Shown: positions 26,948-35,953, numbered from the stretch's first letter. The stretch is DNA of 64,000 bases from Stigmatella ashevillena (GCF_028368975.1 NZ_JAQNDM010000002.1:3404425-3468424); one strand, 5' to 3'. A program made the numbers and translations. Notes: a model not told the origin generated them from the letters alone.

Positions 26948-27042
26948 GCCCATGGGCTTTCCAAAAGAAAGTTCATTGCCTTTCGAAAGTCCGCCGCTAT
27001 ACATGGGCTATCTCAAAAACAGTCGCTTCCCTCAGGAAAGCG
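26948..27042. promoter_or_regulatory. Divergent HxlR/DoxX control region with several palindromes
   Basis: The gap holds GCCCATGGGC (26948-26957, perfect), CTTTC-5-GAAAG (26957-26971), CTTTCGAAAG (26980-26989, perfect) and an imperfect CGCTTCC/GGAAAGCG pair (about 27024-27042). The CTTTC/GAAAG half-sites recur and the region is AT-richer than its flanks. HxlR proteins bind such short inverted repeats near their own and adjacent promoters. Confidence 0.55.
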
Positions 27043-27057
27043 CCGAAGGAGAGTCCC

Positions 27058-27507
27058 GTGAACAACGCGAACGCGAAGTGGGTGTCCCTGGTGGGCCGAG
27101 TGCTGCTCGGCGTGCTGTTCGTCATCAGTGGGTTCGGCAAGCTGGGAAGCTGGGAGCACACGGTGGCGTACATGACGAGCCAGGGCCTGCCGCTGGCGAA
27201 CCTGCTCCTGGCGGGGGCCGCGGCATCGGAGATCGCCGGTGGGCTGTCGCTGCTCTTGGGCTACCGGACGCGGTGGGGGGCGCTGCTGTTGGCCGCCTTG
27301 CTGGTGCCCATCTCCCTCTCCCTGCATGCCTTCTGGGCGCAGACGGGAGAGGCCCGCCAGATGCACCTCATCCACTTCCTCAAGAACCTGAGCATCATCG
27401 GAGGCCTGCTCGCCCAGTCGATCGCGGGCCCCGGCGCGCTGAGCCTGGATGCCCGGCGGGAGCAGCGGCACACGGGAACGGCCCCCCACCTTCCTCAGCA
27501 CGCGTGA
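27058..27507 (+). CDS. DoxX-family membrane protein
   Basis: This 149-residue protein has four predicted TM helices (about 10-28, 48-68, 72-92 and 103-122). VLLGVLFVISGFGKLGSWE is the family's first-helix signature. DoxX-like proteins act in redox or electrophile-related membrane reactions (thiosulfate:quinone oxidoreductase subunit, and catechol- or quinone-induced genes under HxlR-type regulators). GTG 27058 follows AAGGAGA at ideal spacing. Divergence from an HxlR gene supports induction by electrophiles or oxidants. Confidence 0.88.
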   Translation: MNNANAKWVSLVGRVLLGVLFVISGFGKLGSWEHTVAYMTSQGLPLANLLLAGAAASEIAGGLSLLLGYRTRWGALLLAALLVPISLSLHAFWAQTGEARQMHLIHFLKNLSIIGGLLAQSIAGPGALSLDARREQRHTGTAPHLPQHA

Positions 27508-27541
27508 GTCCCGGCGCCAGGGACCGCTTCATCCACTGCTG

Positions 27542-27564
27542 AGCAAAGCCCGTCCGGCTTTGTT
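27542..27564 (+). terminator. Hairpin terminator after the DoxX gene
   Basis: AGCAAAGCC (27542-27550) pairs with GGCTTTGTT (27556-27564) over 9 bp with one G-U wobble and a 5-base loop. It lies 34 bp after the DoxX stop. The following TCTCC is only a weak U-tract. Confidence 0.55.
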
Positions 27565-27691
27565 CTCCAGGGACAGAACCGCCCTTCCCCCCGTGGCCTG
27601 AGCAGGGGGCGATACCTACATGAGGAAGCGATTCGTGGCCGCTTCCCTTCTCGTGACGATTCGAGCGCGGCGGCGTGGGTTGGGAGGCGGC

Positions 27692-28885
27692 ATGCGGCGG
27701 GTGAGTCGTAGCAAACGGACCTTCTGGAACCTGGCCTCCGTGAGCAGCGCGGTGGCCCTGCTGACGCTGGTGGGGTGCGGCAAGAAGGATCCCGCCGCCC
27801 CGGGCGGGGCAGACGGCGGCAGCGCCCAGGCCAAGCCCGTGCCGGTGGAGGTCGTCAAACTGGAACCTGGTCCGATGCGCGAGACCCAGGACTACCTCGG
27901 CACGCTCATCTCCCGCACCAGCGTCACCGTGTATCCCCAAGCGACGGGCTACGTGCAGAGCATCGAGGTGAAGCCCGGCCAGCGCGTGGAGGCAGGGCAA
28001 ATCTTGATCCAGGTCGACCCGCGCGAGGGACGGGCACTGCTCGAGAGCGTCCAGGCCCAACGGGCCTCGGCCCAGGCCAACCTGGAGCTGGCCCAGAGAA
28101 GCCTCCAGCGCAGCGAGCAGCTCGTGCGCGAAGGGCTCATGAGCCGCCAGGAGTATGACCAGGCGGTGGCGCAGGCCAAGGCGGCCCAGGCGAGCTCCCG
28201 CGCCGCCTCGGCCCAGCTCACGGCCCAGGAGGTGCAATTGGGCTTCACCCACGTGAAGGCCCCCTTCGAGGGCATCGTGGGAGACATCCCGGTGAAGGTG
28301 GGCGATTTCATCTCCCCCCAGACGGCGCTCACCAGTGTGGATCAGAGCCAGGCGCTGGAAATCTCCGTGGCGTTGCCTGCCCAACGGGCCACCGCGGTGC
28401 ATCCGGGGCAGACCACGGTGGAGGTGCTAGGCGACAAGAATGAGCCCGTGGCCTCCGCCGCCGTCTTCTTCGTGTCTCCGACGCCCAACCCGCAAACCCA
28501 GTTGGTGGAAATCAAGGCGACCTTCAAGAACGAGGCGGGACTGCTGGCCGGCCAGCGCGTTCCCGTCCGGGTGGTGTTCGACGTGCACGACGCGCTGCGG
28601 CTGCCGGCCTATGCGGTGGCGCGGCAGAGCGGGCAGAGCTTCGCCTGGGTGGTGGCCTCGGGCGACGGTGGAACCGTGGCGCAGCGGCGCCCGGTGACGC
28701 TGGGGGACATCTCCGACAACGCCTACGAGGTGCGCGAGGGACTGAAGTCTGGCGAGCAGGTGGTGGTGAGCGGCCTGCAAACCCTCCAGAACGGCCAGGC
28801 CATCGCGCCCAAACCCCACGAGCGCGAGGGGGTGGGGGGAGGCGGAGACGCGGGCGTGGGAAGCGGCACGGACGCGGGACAGTGA
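27692..28885 (+). CDS. RND efflux periplasmic adaptor lipoprotein (membrane fusion protein)
   Basis: This protein of about 397 residues links an RND pump to an outer-membrane channel. It has a lipoprotein signal (LLTLVGC, Cys29), then a lipoyl half (QATGYVQSIEVKPGQRVEAGQ) and an alpha-hairpin (about 110-180, rich in Gln/Ala/Glu). The second lipoyl half is FTHVKAPFEGIVGDIPVKVG, followed by beta-barrel and membrane-proximal domains. I chose ATG 27692 because GGGAGG lies 5 bp upstream and the lipobox is well placed; ATG 27620 would add 24 residues. The pump gene starts 9 bp downstream. No outer-membrane channel gene is in this operon. Confidence 0.88.
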   Translation: MRRVSRSKRTFWNLASVSSAVALLTLVGCGKKDPAAPGGADGGSAQAKPVPVEVVKLEPGPMRETQDYLGTLISRTSVTVYPQATGYVQSIEVKPGQRVEAGQILIQVDPREGRALLESVQAQRASAQANLELAQRSLQRSEQLVREGLMSRQEYDQAVAQAKAAQASSRAASAQLTAQEVQLGFTHVKAPFEGIVGDIPVKVGDFISPQTALTSVDQSQALEISVALPAQRATAVHPGQTTVEVLGDKNEPVASAAVFFVSPTPNPQTQLVEIKATFKNEAGLLAGQRVPVRVVFDVHDALRLPAYAVARQSGQSFAWVVASGDGGTVAQRRPVTLGDISDNAYEVREGLKSGEQVVVSGLQTLQNGQAIAPKPHEREGVGGGGDAGVGSGTDAGQ

Positions 28886-28894
28886 GGGCTCGGC

Positions 28895-31800
28895 ATGTTC
28901 ACGGACTTCTTCATCCGCAGGCCTGTCCTCGCCACCGTCGTGTCCATCATCATCGTGCTGGTGGGCGCCATCTCCATCCCGTCCCTGCCGGTGGCCCAGT
29001 ACCCGGACTTGGCCCTGCCGCAGGTGACCGTCCAGGCCACCTACCTGGGCGCCTCCGCCGAGGTGGTGGAGAGCGCGGTGACCACGGTGCTGGAGCGCGA
29101 GCTCAACGGCCTGGAGGGCATGCGCTACATCTCCTCCAGCAGCACCAATGACGGTACCAGTCAGATCACCCTCACCTTTGATCCCAGCCGCGATGTGGAC
29201 CTGGCGGCGGTGGACGTGCAGAACCGGGTGTCCACGGCCTCGGCGCGCCTGCCGGCCGAGGTGAACGCGGTGGGCCTCACCATCAACAAGGCGCAAACGC
29301 AGCTGCTGATGACCTTCGGCCTGTTCGACCCGGACGGACGCTATGAGCGCGAGTTCCTGAGCAACTACGCGGACGTTTACATCCGCGACTCGCTGCGACG
29401 GGTGCCCGGGGTGGGCGATGTCCGCATCTTCGGTGAGCGGCGCTTCGCCATGCGGCTGTGGCTGGACCCGGCGAAGCTGGCCGCCCAGAGCCTCACCGCC
29501 CAGGACGTGGTGGCGGCGCTCCGGGAGCAGAACTTCCAGGTGGCCGCGGGCCAGGTGGGCCAGCCCCCCTCGCCTCCGGATCAATCCTACCAGCTGAGCG
29601 TGCGCGTCCAGGGGCGGCTGAGCGAGCCCGCGGAGTTCGGCAACCTCATCATCCAGCGCGGCGCCAACGGCGATCTGGTCCGGCTCAAGGATGTGGGGAG
29701 CGCGGAGCTGGGGGCGGAGAACTACGGGCAGCTCTTGCGCTTCAACGGACGGGACGCGGTGGGCCTGGGCATCTTCCAGCTCCCCGAGGCCAACGCCCTG
29801 GACGTGCGCGATGGGGTGGTGAAGGAGCTGGAGCGGCTCAAGGCGCGCTTCCCTCCAGGCATGAGGTACGAGCTGGCCACGGACACGACGCGCGCGGTGA
29901 GCGCCTCCATCGAAGAGGTGCTGCGCACGCTGGCCGAAGCCATCGCGCTGGTGGTGCTGGTGGTCTTCATCTTCCTGCATGGCTGGCGCAGCGTGCTCAT
30001 CGTCGCGCTGACGCTGCCGGTGTCCCTGGTGGGCACCTTCGCCTTCGTGTCCCTGTTTGGCTTCTCGCTCAACACGCTCACGCTGTTCGGCCTGACGCTG
30101 GCCACGGGCTTGGTGGTGGACGACGCCATCGTCGTCATCGAGAACGTCGAGCGCGTCATGGAGCAGGAGCGCTTGAACGCCCGCGAGGCCACGGAGCGTG
30201 GCATGCGGCAGGTGGCCAGCGCCGTGGTGGCCATCGCGCTGGTGCTCTCGGCGGTGTTCATCCCCGTGGCCTTCTTCCCGGGCACCACGGGCGCCATCTA
30301 CCGGCAGTTCGCCCTCACGCTGGCCTTCTCCATCGCCCTGTCGGCCCTGTGCGCGCTCACGCTGTCGCCCGCCATGTGCGCCCGGCTGCTCCGTCCGAAC
30401 CACGGCACCACCAAGTGGCGCGTGTTCCGCTGGGTGGATGACGGGGTGAACGCCCTGCGCAGGGGCTATGACTGGCTGCTGCGGCGGCTGCTGGGGCGGC
30501 TGCGCTGGGTGGTGACGGGGGTATTCGTCGTGCTCTTGGGGCTCACCGTCCTGCTCTACCGGATGACGCCCACCGGCTTCATCCCAGACGAGGACCAGGG
30601 CTACCTCATCGTCTCCGTGCAAGGCCCGGAGGGCACCTCGCTGGAATACACGCGGCAGATTCTCCTGAAGACCGAAGAGGTGATGAAGAAGCAGCCCGAG
30701 GTCGAAGACCTCTTCACCATCGGCGGGTTCTCCTTCCAAGGCAACGGCCCCAACTACGGCACGCTCTTCGTCAGCCTCAAGCCCTGGTCCGAGCGAGAGA
30801 AGGAGGAGAACAGCGTGGCCTCCTTGGTGGAGCGGCTGCGAGGCCCCCTGGGAGGCATCGGTGGCGCGCGCGTGCTGCCCTTCCAGCCGCCCGCCATCCG
30901 CGGCGTGGGCAGCGTGGGTGGCTTCCAGTTCATCCTCGAGGATCAGCAAGGGGAGCGCTCCCTGGAAGAGCTGGCCGCGGTCACCCAGCAACTGACAGGA
31001 GCCGCCAATCAGTCAGAGGCACTCCGCGGCGTGTTCTCCACCTTCACGGCGGACACTCCGCTGCTGGACGTGCAGGTGGACCGGGAGAAGGCCAAGTCCC
31101 TGGGCATCTCGCTGGAGAGCCTGTTCTCCACGCTCCAGGTGTACCTGGGCAGCCAGTACGTGAACGACTTCTCCTTCGCCAACCGGGTGTACCGCGTCTA
31201 CGTGCAGGCGGCGGTTCCCTTCCGGGACGAGCCGAAGGACATCGGGTCCTTCTACGTGCGCGCCGCGGACGGCAGCATGGTGCCCCTGGACAGCCTGGTG
31301 ACGGTCAAACCCATCACCAGCGCGCAGACCATCCGCCACTACAACATGTTCCGGTCCGCCGAGATCAACGGGCAGCAGGCACCGGGTACCAGCACGGGCG
31401 AGGGCCTGGCGGCGATGGAGGAGGTGTCCAGCAAGACACTTCCCCCGGGCTATGCCTATGAGTGGACGGGCATCTCGCTGGAGCAGAAGCAGGCCGGCGG
31501 CCAGGTGCTCCTCATCTTCGGCCTGGGCATCGTCTTCGTGTTCCTGGTGCTGGCGGCGCAGTACGAGAGCTATGCGCTGCCGATGGTGGTCATCCTGGCG
31601 GTGCCCGTGGCCATCCTGGGAGCGCTGGGCTTTCAGAACCTGAGAGGGCTGCCCAACGACGTGTTCTGCCAGGTAGGACTGGTGATGCTGGTGGGCCTGG
31701 CCAGCAAGAACGCCATCCTCATCGTGGAGTTCGCCGAGCAGCTGCGCGGCGAGGGCAAGTCCGTGGTGGATGCGGCGGTGAGCGCCGCGGAGACGCGGCT

Positions 31801-32059
31801 GCGGCCCATCCTGATGACCTCCATCGCCTTCCTGCTGGGCGTGCTGCCGCTGGTGCTGGCCTCGGGGGCAGGGGCCGCGGCACGCAAGTCCCTGGGGACG
31901 GCGGTGTTCGGCGGCATGCTCCTGTCCACCTTCATCAACCTCATCTTCATCCCCGTGCTGTACGTGCTGGTGGAGACCGCGCGCACGCGGGTCCTCAAGC
32001 ACCGCGAGCACCAGAAGCCCGAAGGCCCGGCCCCCGCCCCCGCTCCTCAAGAGGCATAG
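28895..32059 (+). CDS. RND multidrug efflux transporter, inner-membrane pump
   Basis: This 1,054-residue HAE1-type (AcrB-like) proton-driven pump starts MFTDFFIRRPVLATVVSI with a standard first helix. It shows the TM4 proton-relay pair in TGLVVDDAIVVIENVERVM (about residue 405-425) and the TM10 Lys in GLASKNAILIVEFAEQL. The large periplasmic domains are full length. The C-terminal 25 residues are Pro/Ala-rich. It forms a two-gene operon with the adaptor, 9 bp apart. The channel partner could be the TolC-type protein at 281-1783 or another one. Drug range unknown. Confidence 0.93.
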   Translation: MFTDFFIRRPVLATVVSIIIVLVGAISIPSLPVAQYPDLALPQVTVQATYLGASAEVVESAVTTVLERELNGLEGMRYISSSSTNDGTSQITLTFDPSRDVDLAAVDVQNRVSTASARLPAEVNAVGLTINKAQTQLLMTFGLFDPDGRYEREFLSNYADVYIRDSLRRVPGVGDVRIFGERRFAMRLWLDPAKLAAQSLTAQDVVAALREQNFQVAAGQVGQPPSPPDQSYQLSVRVQGRLSEPAEFGNLIIQRGANGDLVRLKDVGSAELGAENYGQLLRFNGRDAVGLGIFQLPEANALDVRDGVVKELERLKARFPPGMRYELATDTTRAVSASIEEVLRTLAEAIALVVLVVFIFLHGWRSVLIVALTLPVSLVGTFAFVSLFGFSLNTLTLFGLTLATGLVVDDAIVVIENVERVMEQERLNAREATERGMRQVASAVVAIALVLSAVFIPVAFFPGTTGAIYRQFALTLAFSIALSALCALTLSPAMCARLLRPNHGTTKWRVFRWVDDGVNALRRGYDWLLRRLLGRLRWVVTGVFVVLLGLTVLLYRMTPTGFIPDEDQGYLIVSVQGPEGTSLEYTRQILLKTEEVMKKQPEVEDLFTIGGFSFQGNGPNYGTLFVSLKPWSEREKEENSVASLVERLRGPLGGIGGARVLPFQPPAIRGVGSVGGFQFILEDQQGERSLEELAAVTQQLTGAANQSEALRGVFSTFTADTPLLDVQVDREKAKSLGISLESLFSTLQVYLGSQYVNDFSFANRVYRVYVQAAVPFRDEPKDIGSFYVRAADGSMVPLDSLVTVKPITSAQTIRHYNMFRSAEINGQQAPGTSTGEGLAAMEEVSSKTLPPGYAYEWTGISLEQKQAGGQVLLIFGLGIVFVFLVLAAQYESYALPMVVILAVPVAILGALGFQNLRGLPNDVFCQVGLVMLVGLASKNAILIVEFAEQLRGEGKSVVDAAVSAAETRLRPILMTSIAFLLGVLPLVLASGAGAAARKSLGTAVFGGMLLSTFINLIFIPVLYVLVETARTRVLKHREHQKPEGPAPAPAPQEA

Positions 32060-32078
32060 GCGGAAGGACCGCCTCGGA

Positions 32079-32130
32079 AAAAAGACGAGGCCGCGAAGCG
32101 CCCGAAGCCACCGGGCGCTGTCGCGGCCTC
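32079..32130 (-). terminator. Strong Rho-independent terminator between convergent genes
   Basis: GAGGCCGCGAAGCGCCCG (32087-32104) pairs with 32112-32130 over 18 bp with one bulged base and a 7-base loop. On the minus strand the stem is followed by a run of six U (the AAAAAA at 32079-32084 read in reverse), giving a textbook terminator for the DUF4142 gene. The stem also lies 27 bp after the pump stop and may act in both directions. Confidence 0.85.
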
Positions 32131-32144
32131 TCCACGTCAGGGCA

Positions 32145-32798
32145 TCACTTCAGCGAATGATGGAGGCTCTTGCCTTCCGTGATGTGGGCCATGACAAGGG
32201 AATCCGTCTTGGCGATCATGCTGGTGAAGGCAGGGTCTGCCTCGAACTTCTTCTCCCCCTTGCCCAGCATCTTCTTGCCCTTCTCCTGATCCTCCAGGAC
32301 CTGCGAGAGGAACGCCTTATCGAAGTCCTTGCCCTTCTTCTCGCCGAGCTTGTCCAGGTCCATCTGGGCCTTCATGACATCCTTGTCCATGTGCATGTCG
32401 GCGCGCTGCATGTCCTTGTCGTAGCGATTCTCGCCCCCCGAGCCGCCCACGCCACTCATCGGCGTGGTCAGGGTGACCGTCATCAGCTCGATGTCCTTGC
32501 TGTAGGCCCAGCCCATCAGATCGCTTCGATTCTGCCGGTGGTCCTGCACCAGTCGCTGGGCAAACTCACGAACCCCCTTGTCATACGCTCGCTGCAACGC
32601 CAGCTCGCCCATGGCCACTTGCTTGGAATCGAAGAGGACCAGCTGGTCCAGATAGGCATCGCTCTTCGCCGCCGCCTCGCCAATGCGCTGCCCTTCCTTC
32701 TTCTGCTCATCCTTCGCCACCGCCGTGGACCCCACCATCAGGGCAGCCAACGCGGCAACCGCCAGCACCTTCCGACCACTTCCACGCGTCCAGATCAT
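32145..32798 (-). CDS. DUF4142-family secreted protein
   Basis: This 217-residue protein has a signal peptide (cut after about A28, STAVA). The mature part is almost wholly helical and highly charged: AYLDQLVLFDSKQVAMGELALQ, then VREFAQRLVQDHRQN, which is the DUF4142 ferritin-like pattern. A Gly/Ser-rich loop (about 115-125) and a Met/Asp/Lys-rich middle (RADMHMDKDVMKAQMD) could bind metal, but this is inference. Function unknown; members are often stress-linked periplasmic proteins. It ends at a strong terminator. Confidence 0.8.
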   Translation of the reverse strand: MIWTRGSGRKVLAVAALAALMVGSTAVAKDEQKKEGQRIGEAAAKSDAYLDQLVLFDSKQVAMGELALQRAYDKGVREFAQRLVQDHRQNRSDLMGWAYSKDIELMTVTLTTPMSGVGGSGGENRYDKDMQRADMHMDKDVMKAQMDLDKLGEKKGKDFDKAFLSQVLEDQEKGKKMLGKGEKKFEADPAFTSMIAKTDSLVMAHITEGKSLHHSLK

Positions 32799-32869
32799 GA
32801 CGACCTCCCCTCACGAGTGACTGCGTGAATGTGGGAATGCGTCTGGAGCACTGGCAACACGCGCGACAC

Positions 32870-32907
32870 CGCCCGCCTCCCCTCCCCTGAGGGAGGGGGG
32901 ACGGGCG
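32870..32907 (-). terminator. GC-rich hairpin after the secreted HExxH gene
   Basis: CGCCCG-C-CTCCCCTCCC (from 32870) pairs with GGGAGGGGGG-A-CGGGCG (to 32907) around a short CTGA loop, giving a stem of about 16 bp with one mismatch. It lies directly downstream of the minus-strand gene ending at 32915. There is no U-tract. Confidence 0.5.
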
Positions 32908-32914
32908 AGCGGCT

Positions 32915-34069
32915 TCAGTTCGCGCTCACCACGATCGACGTCGCCCGGTCGTTCCAGCCGTCATCGACCAGCGACGCGTCATCCGCCGTCTTCGTGAGCG
33001 TGGCGCCCGTGAAGTTGTCGTCCGCGTACAGGACGACCTTGTAGCCAGCGGAGACCTTCAAGGACGTGATGTCGTCGTTGAGGATGCCCCAGGCGCTCAG
33101 GGTCGCGAGGTTGTAGCGGCCCACGGGCAAGCCCGCCGCATAGCCGCCGTGGTTGATGTCCTGGAACAGGACCGTCGCGGTGGGACCGGGGTTCGAATAG
33201 GTGAAGGGGAAGCTCTTCTGCGCCTGGACGAACTGGGTCTCCCACTCGGCGGGCCAGCCGAACGCGGAGGTGGCCTGGGTCTTCAGGTTGACGCCCGCCG
33301 CGCCGCTCCAGAAGTGGATGAACTCGCCCCAGTTCATGTTGCGGGAGTAGTTGTTTCCGCTCTTCGGGAAGTACTGGGCCAGCAGGACGAAGTAGCGGTT
33401 CAGCACCGTGGCGCCGCCGTAGTTGTTGTAGATGGGGAAGAACCAGTCCCGGAACCAATGTGTGTTGGCGCGGGGGTAGCTGTCCGTCGCGTTCTGCATC
33501 AGGTTGAACCACCGGTTGGCATCGGCGGTCCGCCCCAGCCCCAGGTACACGTCGTAGTTGAAGATCTCCGCCCACTTGCTGTCGCCCCAGAGGCCAAAGG
33601 CGGGAGAGTTGTGGGTGCCCTTCGCCGCGCCCTCCACGATGTGGGCCACTTCATGGGTGACGATGTCCAAGTCATTGCCCGCCCCGCTCGTCCACGCAGT
33701 CGTGGAGCTAGACCCCACGTCGATGACGTTCCGGTAGTCGTGGCTGGCGTCGAAATACGTGGAGGGGTGACCACCGCTGTACTTCGCCGTGTGGAAGATG
33801 GCGTAGAGCTGGGGAGCCGTGCCGAAGTGCGCGTAGGTCTTCTTCGTGTACCGCCACACCGCGCTCACATATTGGTTGGGCCAGGTGATCGACCGGTTGA
33901 CTTCATTGTCGAAATAGATGGCCACGTCATTGTCTTGGTAGACGCGGGTCACCACCTGGTTGTGTTCAAACCAGTGCTCCTGCCAGGTCGCGGGCGGAAC
34001 TTGCGCCCAGGCCGTCGCGGAGGCGAGCAGGGGCAGCACGAAGGCGGCAGCGGGGGTGAGGCTTCTCAT
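32915..34069 (-). CDS. Secreted HExxH metalloprotease-like protein with beta/gamma-crystallin-like tail
   Basis: This 384-residue protein has a signal peptide cut after about A22. The catalytic-type zinc motif is HEVAH (139-143) in DIVTHEVAHIVEG, inside a mixed domain rich in Trp/Tyr/Asn (about 25-285). The last 90 residues resemble a beta/gamma-crystallin or I36-type domain: VLFQDINHGG, then VVLYADDNFTG, two Greek-key-like motifs, ending WNDRATSIVVS. Such tails bind calcium or stabilise secreted myxobacterial proteins. The third zinc ligand is not obvious (KWAEIFNYD at about 165-173 is a candidate). Likely an extracellular protease of a predatory bacterium. Confidence 0.75.
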   Translation of the reverse strand: MRSLTPAAAFVLPLLASATAWAQVPPATWQEHWFEHNQVVTRVYQDNDVAIYFDNEVNRSITWPNQYVSAVWRYTKKTYAHFGTAPQLYAIFHTAKYSGGHPSTYFDASHDYRNVIDVGSSSTTAWTSGAGNDLDIVTHEVAHIVEGAAKGTHNSPAFGLWGDSKWAEIFNYDVYLGLGRTADANRWFNLMQNATDSYPRANTHWFRDWFFPIYNNYGGATVLNRYFVLLAQYFPKSGNNYSRNMNWGEFIHFWSGAAGVNLKTQATSAFGWPAEWETQFVQAQKSFPFTYSNPGPTATVLFQDINHGGYAAGLPVGRYNLATLSAWGILNDDITSLKVSAGYKVVLYADDNFTGATLTKTADDASLVDDGWNDRATSIVVSAN

Positions 34070-34210
34070 GGATCAGACTCCATCGCTTTCTTGTCACGAG
34101 GCGAGATGTGGGCTGGACAGGGTCTGCCCACGGCAACGGCTTAATCTCGATTTAACTCGATTTCAAGAAATCACCGGAGAAGTGCGCGAGGTCCGCGAAC
34201 CCCGTGGCAT

Positions 34211-34294
34211 GCGGCGAAGGCGAACCGGGAGCCGCTGAAGTTCCGCGACGCGGAGCGGTTCGACATCCCGCGCGACCCCAATCCGCACATCGCC
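34211..34294 (+). pseudogene. Cytochrome P450 remnant (28 codons)
   Basis: In one + frame, 34211-34294 reads KANREPLKFRDAERFDIPRD, then PNPHIA. This matches the stretch of bacterial P450s just before the heme-binding loop (ANRDPxxFxxPxxFDxxRxPNPHxAFG). The match ends abruptly before FGxGxHxCLG, and there is no P450 sequence upstream, where the frame degrades. It sits in the 226-bp gap between the secreted HExxH gene and msrQ and ends 2 bp before the msrQ stop. It looks like the scar of a deleted P450 gene. Confidence 0.7.
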
Positions 34295-34295
34295 G

Positions 34296-34916
34296 TCAGG
34301 CGGGACGGGTCGCGGCGCGGGTCCGGCGCCGCTTGCGCACGGCCTCCACGGCCCGGATGCCCAGGAGCAGGGCAAGAACTGCGGCGAAGATCAGCGGCTG
34401 GGTGAGATCCTTCTTCACCCGCCACACGAAGTGCACCACGCCCAGCACGGCCGCCACGTAGACGAGCCGGTGCAGGCGCTGCCAGGTGGGGAAGCCCAGG
34501 CGCCGCACGGACGCATTCGTGGACGTCAGCGCGAGGGGCACCAGCAGCATCAGCGCGATGAAGCCCACGGCGATGAAGCTTCGCTCGGTGATGTCCTGGA
34601 AGATGCGGCCCAGCGCCAGCCCCTGGTCCACCACCGCGTAGGTGAGGAAGTGCAGCACCGCGTAGGTGAAGGCCATCAGCCCCAACATCTTTCGCAGCCG
34701 CAAGGGCCACGTCCACGCGAAGAGCAGCTTGAGCGGCGTACACGCCAGGGACACCAGCAAGAACACCAGTGCCAGGAGTCCCGTCTGGTTGAGCACCACC
34801 TCGATGACGTTGGGCCCCAGCTCACCCTGAAGCCCCTGCACGAGCAGCAGCGCCAGCGGGCTCAAGCCTCCCGCCAGGACGGCGGGCTTGAGCCAGGGGA
34901 ACGGGGGGGAGGCCAT
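34296..34916 (-). CDS. msrQ: MsrQ heme-binding membrane subunit of periplasmic methionine sulfoxide reductase
   Basis: This 206-residue protein has about six TM helices and the ferric-reductase-like/YedZ pattern: ACTPLKLLFAWTWPLRLRKM, AFTYAVLHFLTYAVVDQG with heme-ligand-type His, and FPTWQRLHRLVYVAAVLGVVH with further His. It passes electrons from the membrane quinone pool to MsrP, which repairs oxidised Met in envelope proteins. Its ATG lies 3 bp after the msrP stop, the usual msrPQ order, so the two are co-expressed. Confidence 0.92.
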   Translation of the reverse strand: MASPPFPWLKPAVLAGGLSPLALLLVQGLQGELGPNVIEVVLNQTGLLALVFLLVSLACTPLKLLFAWTWPLRLRKMLGLMAFTYAVLHFLTYAVVDQGLALGRIFQDITERSFIAVGFIALMLLVPLALTSTNASVRRLGFPTWQRLHRLVYVAAVLGVVHFVWRVKKDLTQPLIFAAVLALLLGIRAVEAVRKRRRTRAATRPA

Positions 34917-34919
34917 GGC

Positions 34920-35942
34920 TCAGTAGTTCTCGCGCAGGTCCAGGCCCGCGTAGAGGGAGGCAACCTGCTCCGCGTAGCCGTTGAAGGGCAGCGTGGGGCG
35001 GCGGCGGAACTCGCCAATGCGCCGCTCGGTGGCCTGGCTCCAGCGCGGGTGGTCCACCGCCGGGTTCACGTTCGCGTAGAAGCCGTACTCGTTGGAGGCT
35101 GCGAGGTTCCACGTGGTGGGCGGCTGACGCTCGGTGAGCGTGATGCGGACGATGGACTTGATGCCCTTGAAACCGTACTTCCAGGGCACCACCAGCCGCA
35201 GGGGCGCACCGTTCTGGGGCGGCAGCGCCTTGCCATAGAGGCCCGTGGCCAGGAGGGCCAGCGGATGGAGCGCCTCGTCCAGGCGCAGTCCTTCCACGTA
35301 GGGCCAGTCCAGCACGCGGCGCTTCTGCCCGGGCATCTGCTCCGGATCCTCCAGGGTGGTGAAGGCCACGTACTTCGCCCGGCTCGTGGGCTCCACGCGC
35401 TTGATCAGTTCCCCCAGCGGAATGCCCAGCCAGGGAATGACCATGGACCAGGCCTCCACACAGCGCATCCGGTAGATACGCTCTTCCGGCGGAAACCAGG
35501 AGGTGAGCTGATCAATGTCCACCGTCTGCGGCTTGTTCACCTCGCCGTCCACCACGACGGTCCAGGGCCTCGGCTTGAGCGTATGGGCGTTCTGAGCCGG
35601 ATCCCCCTTGTCGAGCCCGAACTCGTAGAAGTTGTTGTAGGAAGTGACGTCCTTATAAGGGGTCTGCGCCTCGTCGGTGTCGTAGGGCCCCAGGGACTTC
35701 GGGGCAGCCTGGGCTTCGGCGGCAGGCGGCTCGGCGGCCCCTTGATTGCCTTCTGAGCCGGAAGGCGGCGGTGTCTCGCCGGGCCGGGTGCGCTTCGGGC
35801 TCAGCAGGTAGAGGCCTCCGCTCACGACCGCGGCCGTCCCGAGGAAGAGGCCCGCGTTCTTGATGAACTCGCGGCGCCGCCGGTAGAGCGTCTCGGGGGT
35901 CACTTCGGACTCAGGGGGCTGAGGCGCCTTCTTGTCGGACAT
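34920..35942 (-). CDS. msrP: MsrP molybdenum-dependent periplasmic methionine sulfoxide reductase
   Basis: This 340-residue protein carries a Tat-type leader ([15 protein letters not shown]) with a hydrophobic core and a Pro/Ala-rich spacer. The sulfite-oxidase-type molybdopterin domain follows, with the Mo-ligand Cys in [15 protein letters not shown] and [15 protein letters not shown] further on. It reduces methionine sulfoxide in exported proteins using electrons from MsrQ. ATG 35942 is preferred because the Tat leader follows at the right distance. It starts 11 bp after the CrtW-like gene, so the three genes probably form one operon. Confidence 0.92.
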   Translation of the reverse strand: MSDKKAPQPPESEVTPETLYRRRREFIKNAGLFLGTAAVVSGGLYLLSPKRTRPGETPPPSGSEGNQGAAEPPAAEAQAAPKSLGPYDTDEAQTPYKDVTSYNNFYEFGLDKGDPAQNAHTLKPRPWTVVVDGEVNKPQTVDIDQLTSWFPPEERIYRMRCVEAWSMVIPWLGIPLGELIKRVEPTSRAKYVAFTTLEDPEQMPGQKRRVLDWPYVEGLRLDEALHPLALLATGLYGKALPPQNGAPLRLVVPWKYGFKGIKSIVRITLTERQPPTTWNLAASNEYGFYANVNPAVDHPRWSQATERRIGEFRRRPTLPFNGYAEQVASLYAGLDLRENY

Positions 35943-35953
35943 GGCTCTCTTGC

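Noticed and set aside
28427-30991. Open frame of about 850 codons antisense to the RND pump
   Set aside because: It is rich in His/Gln/Arg with no fold signature, and the sense pump gene is complete.
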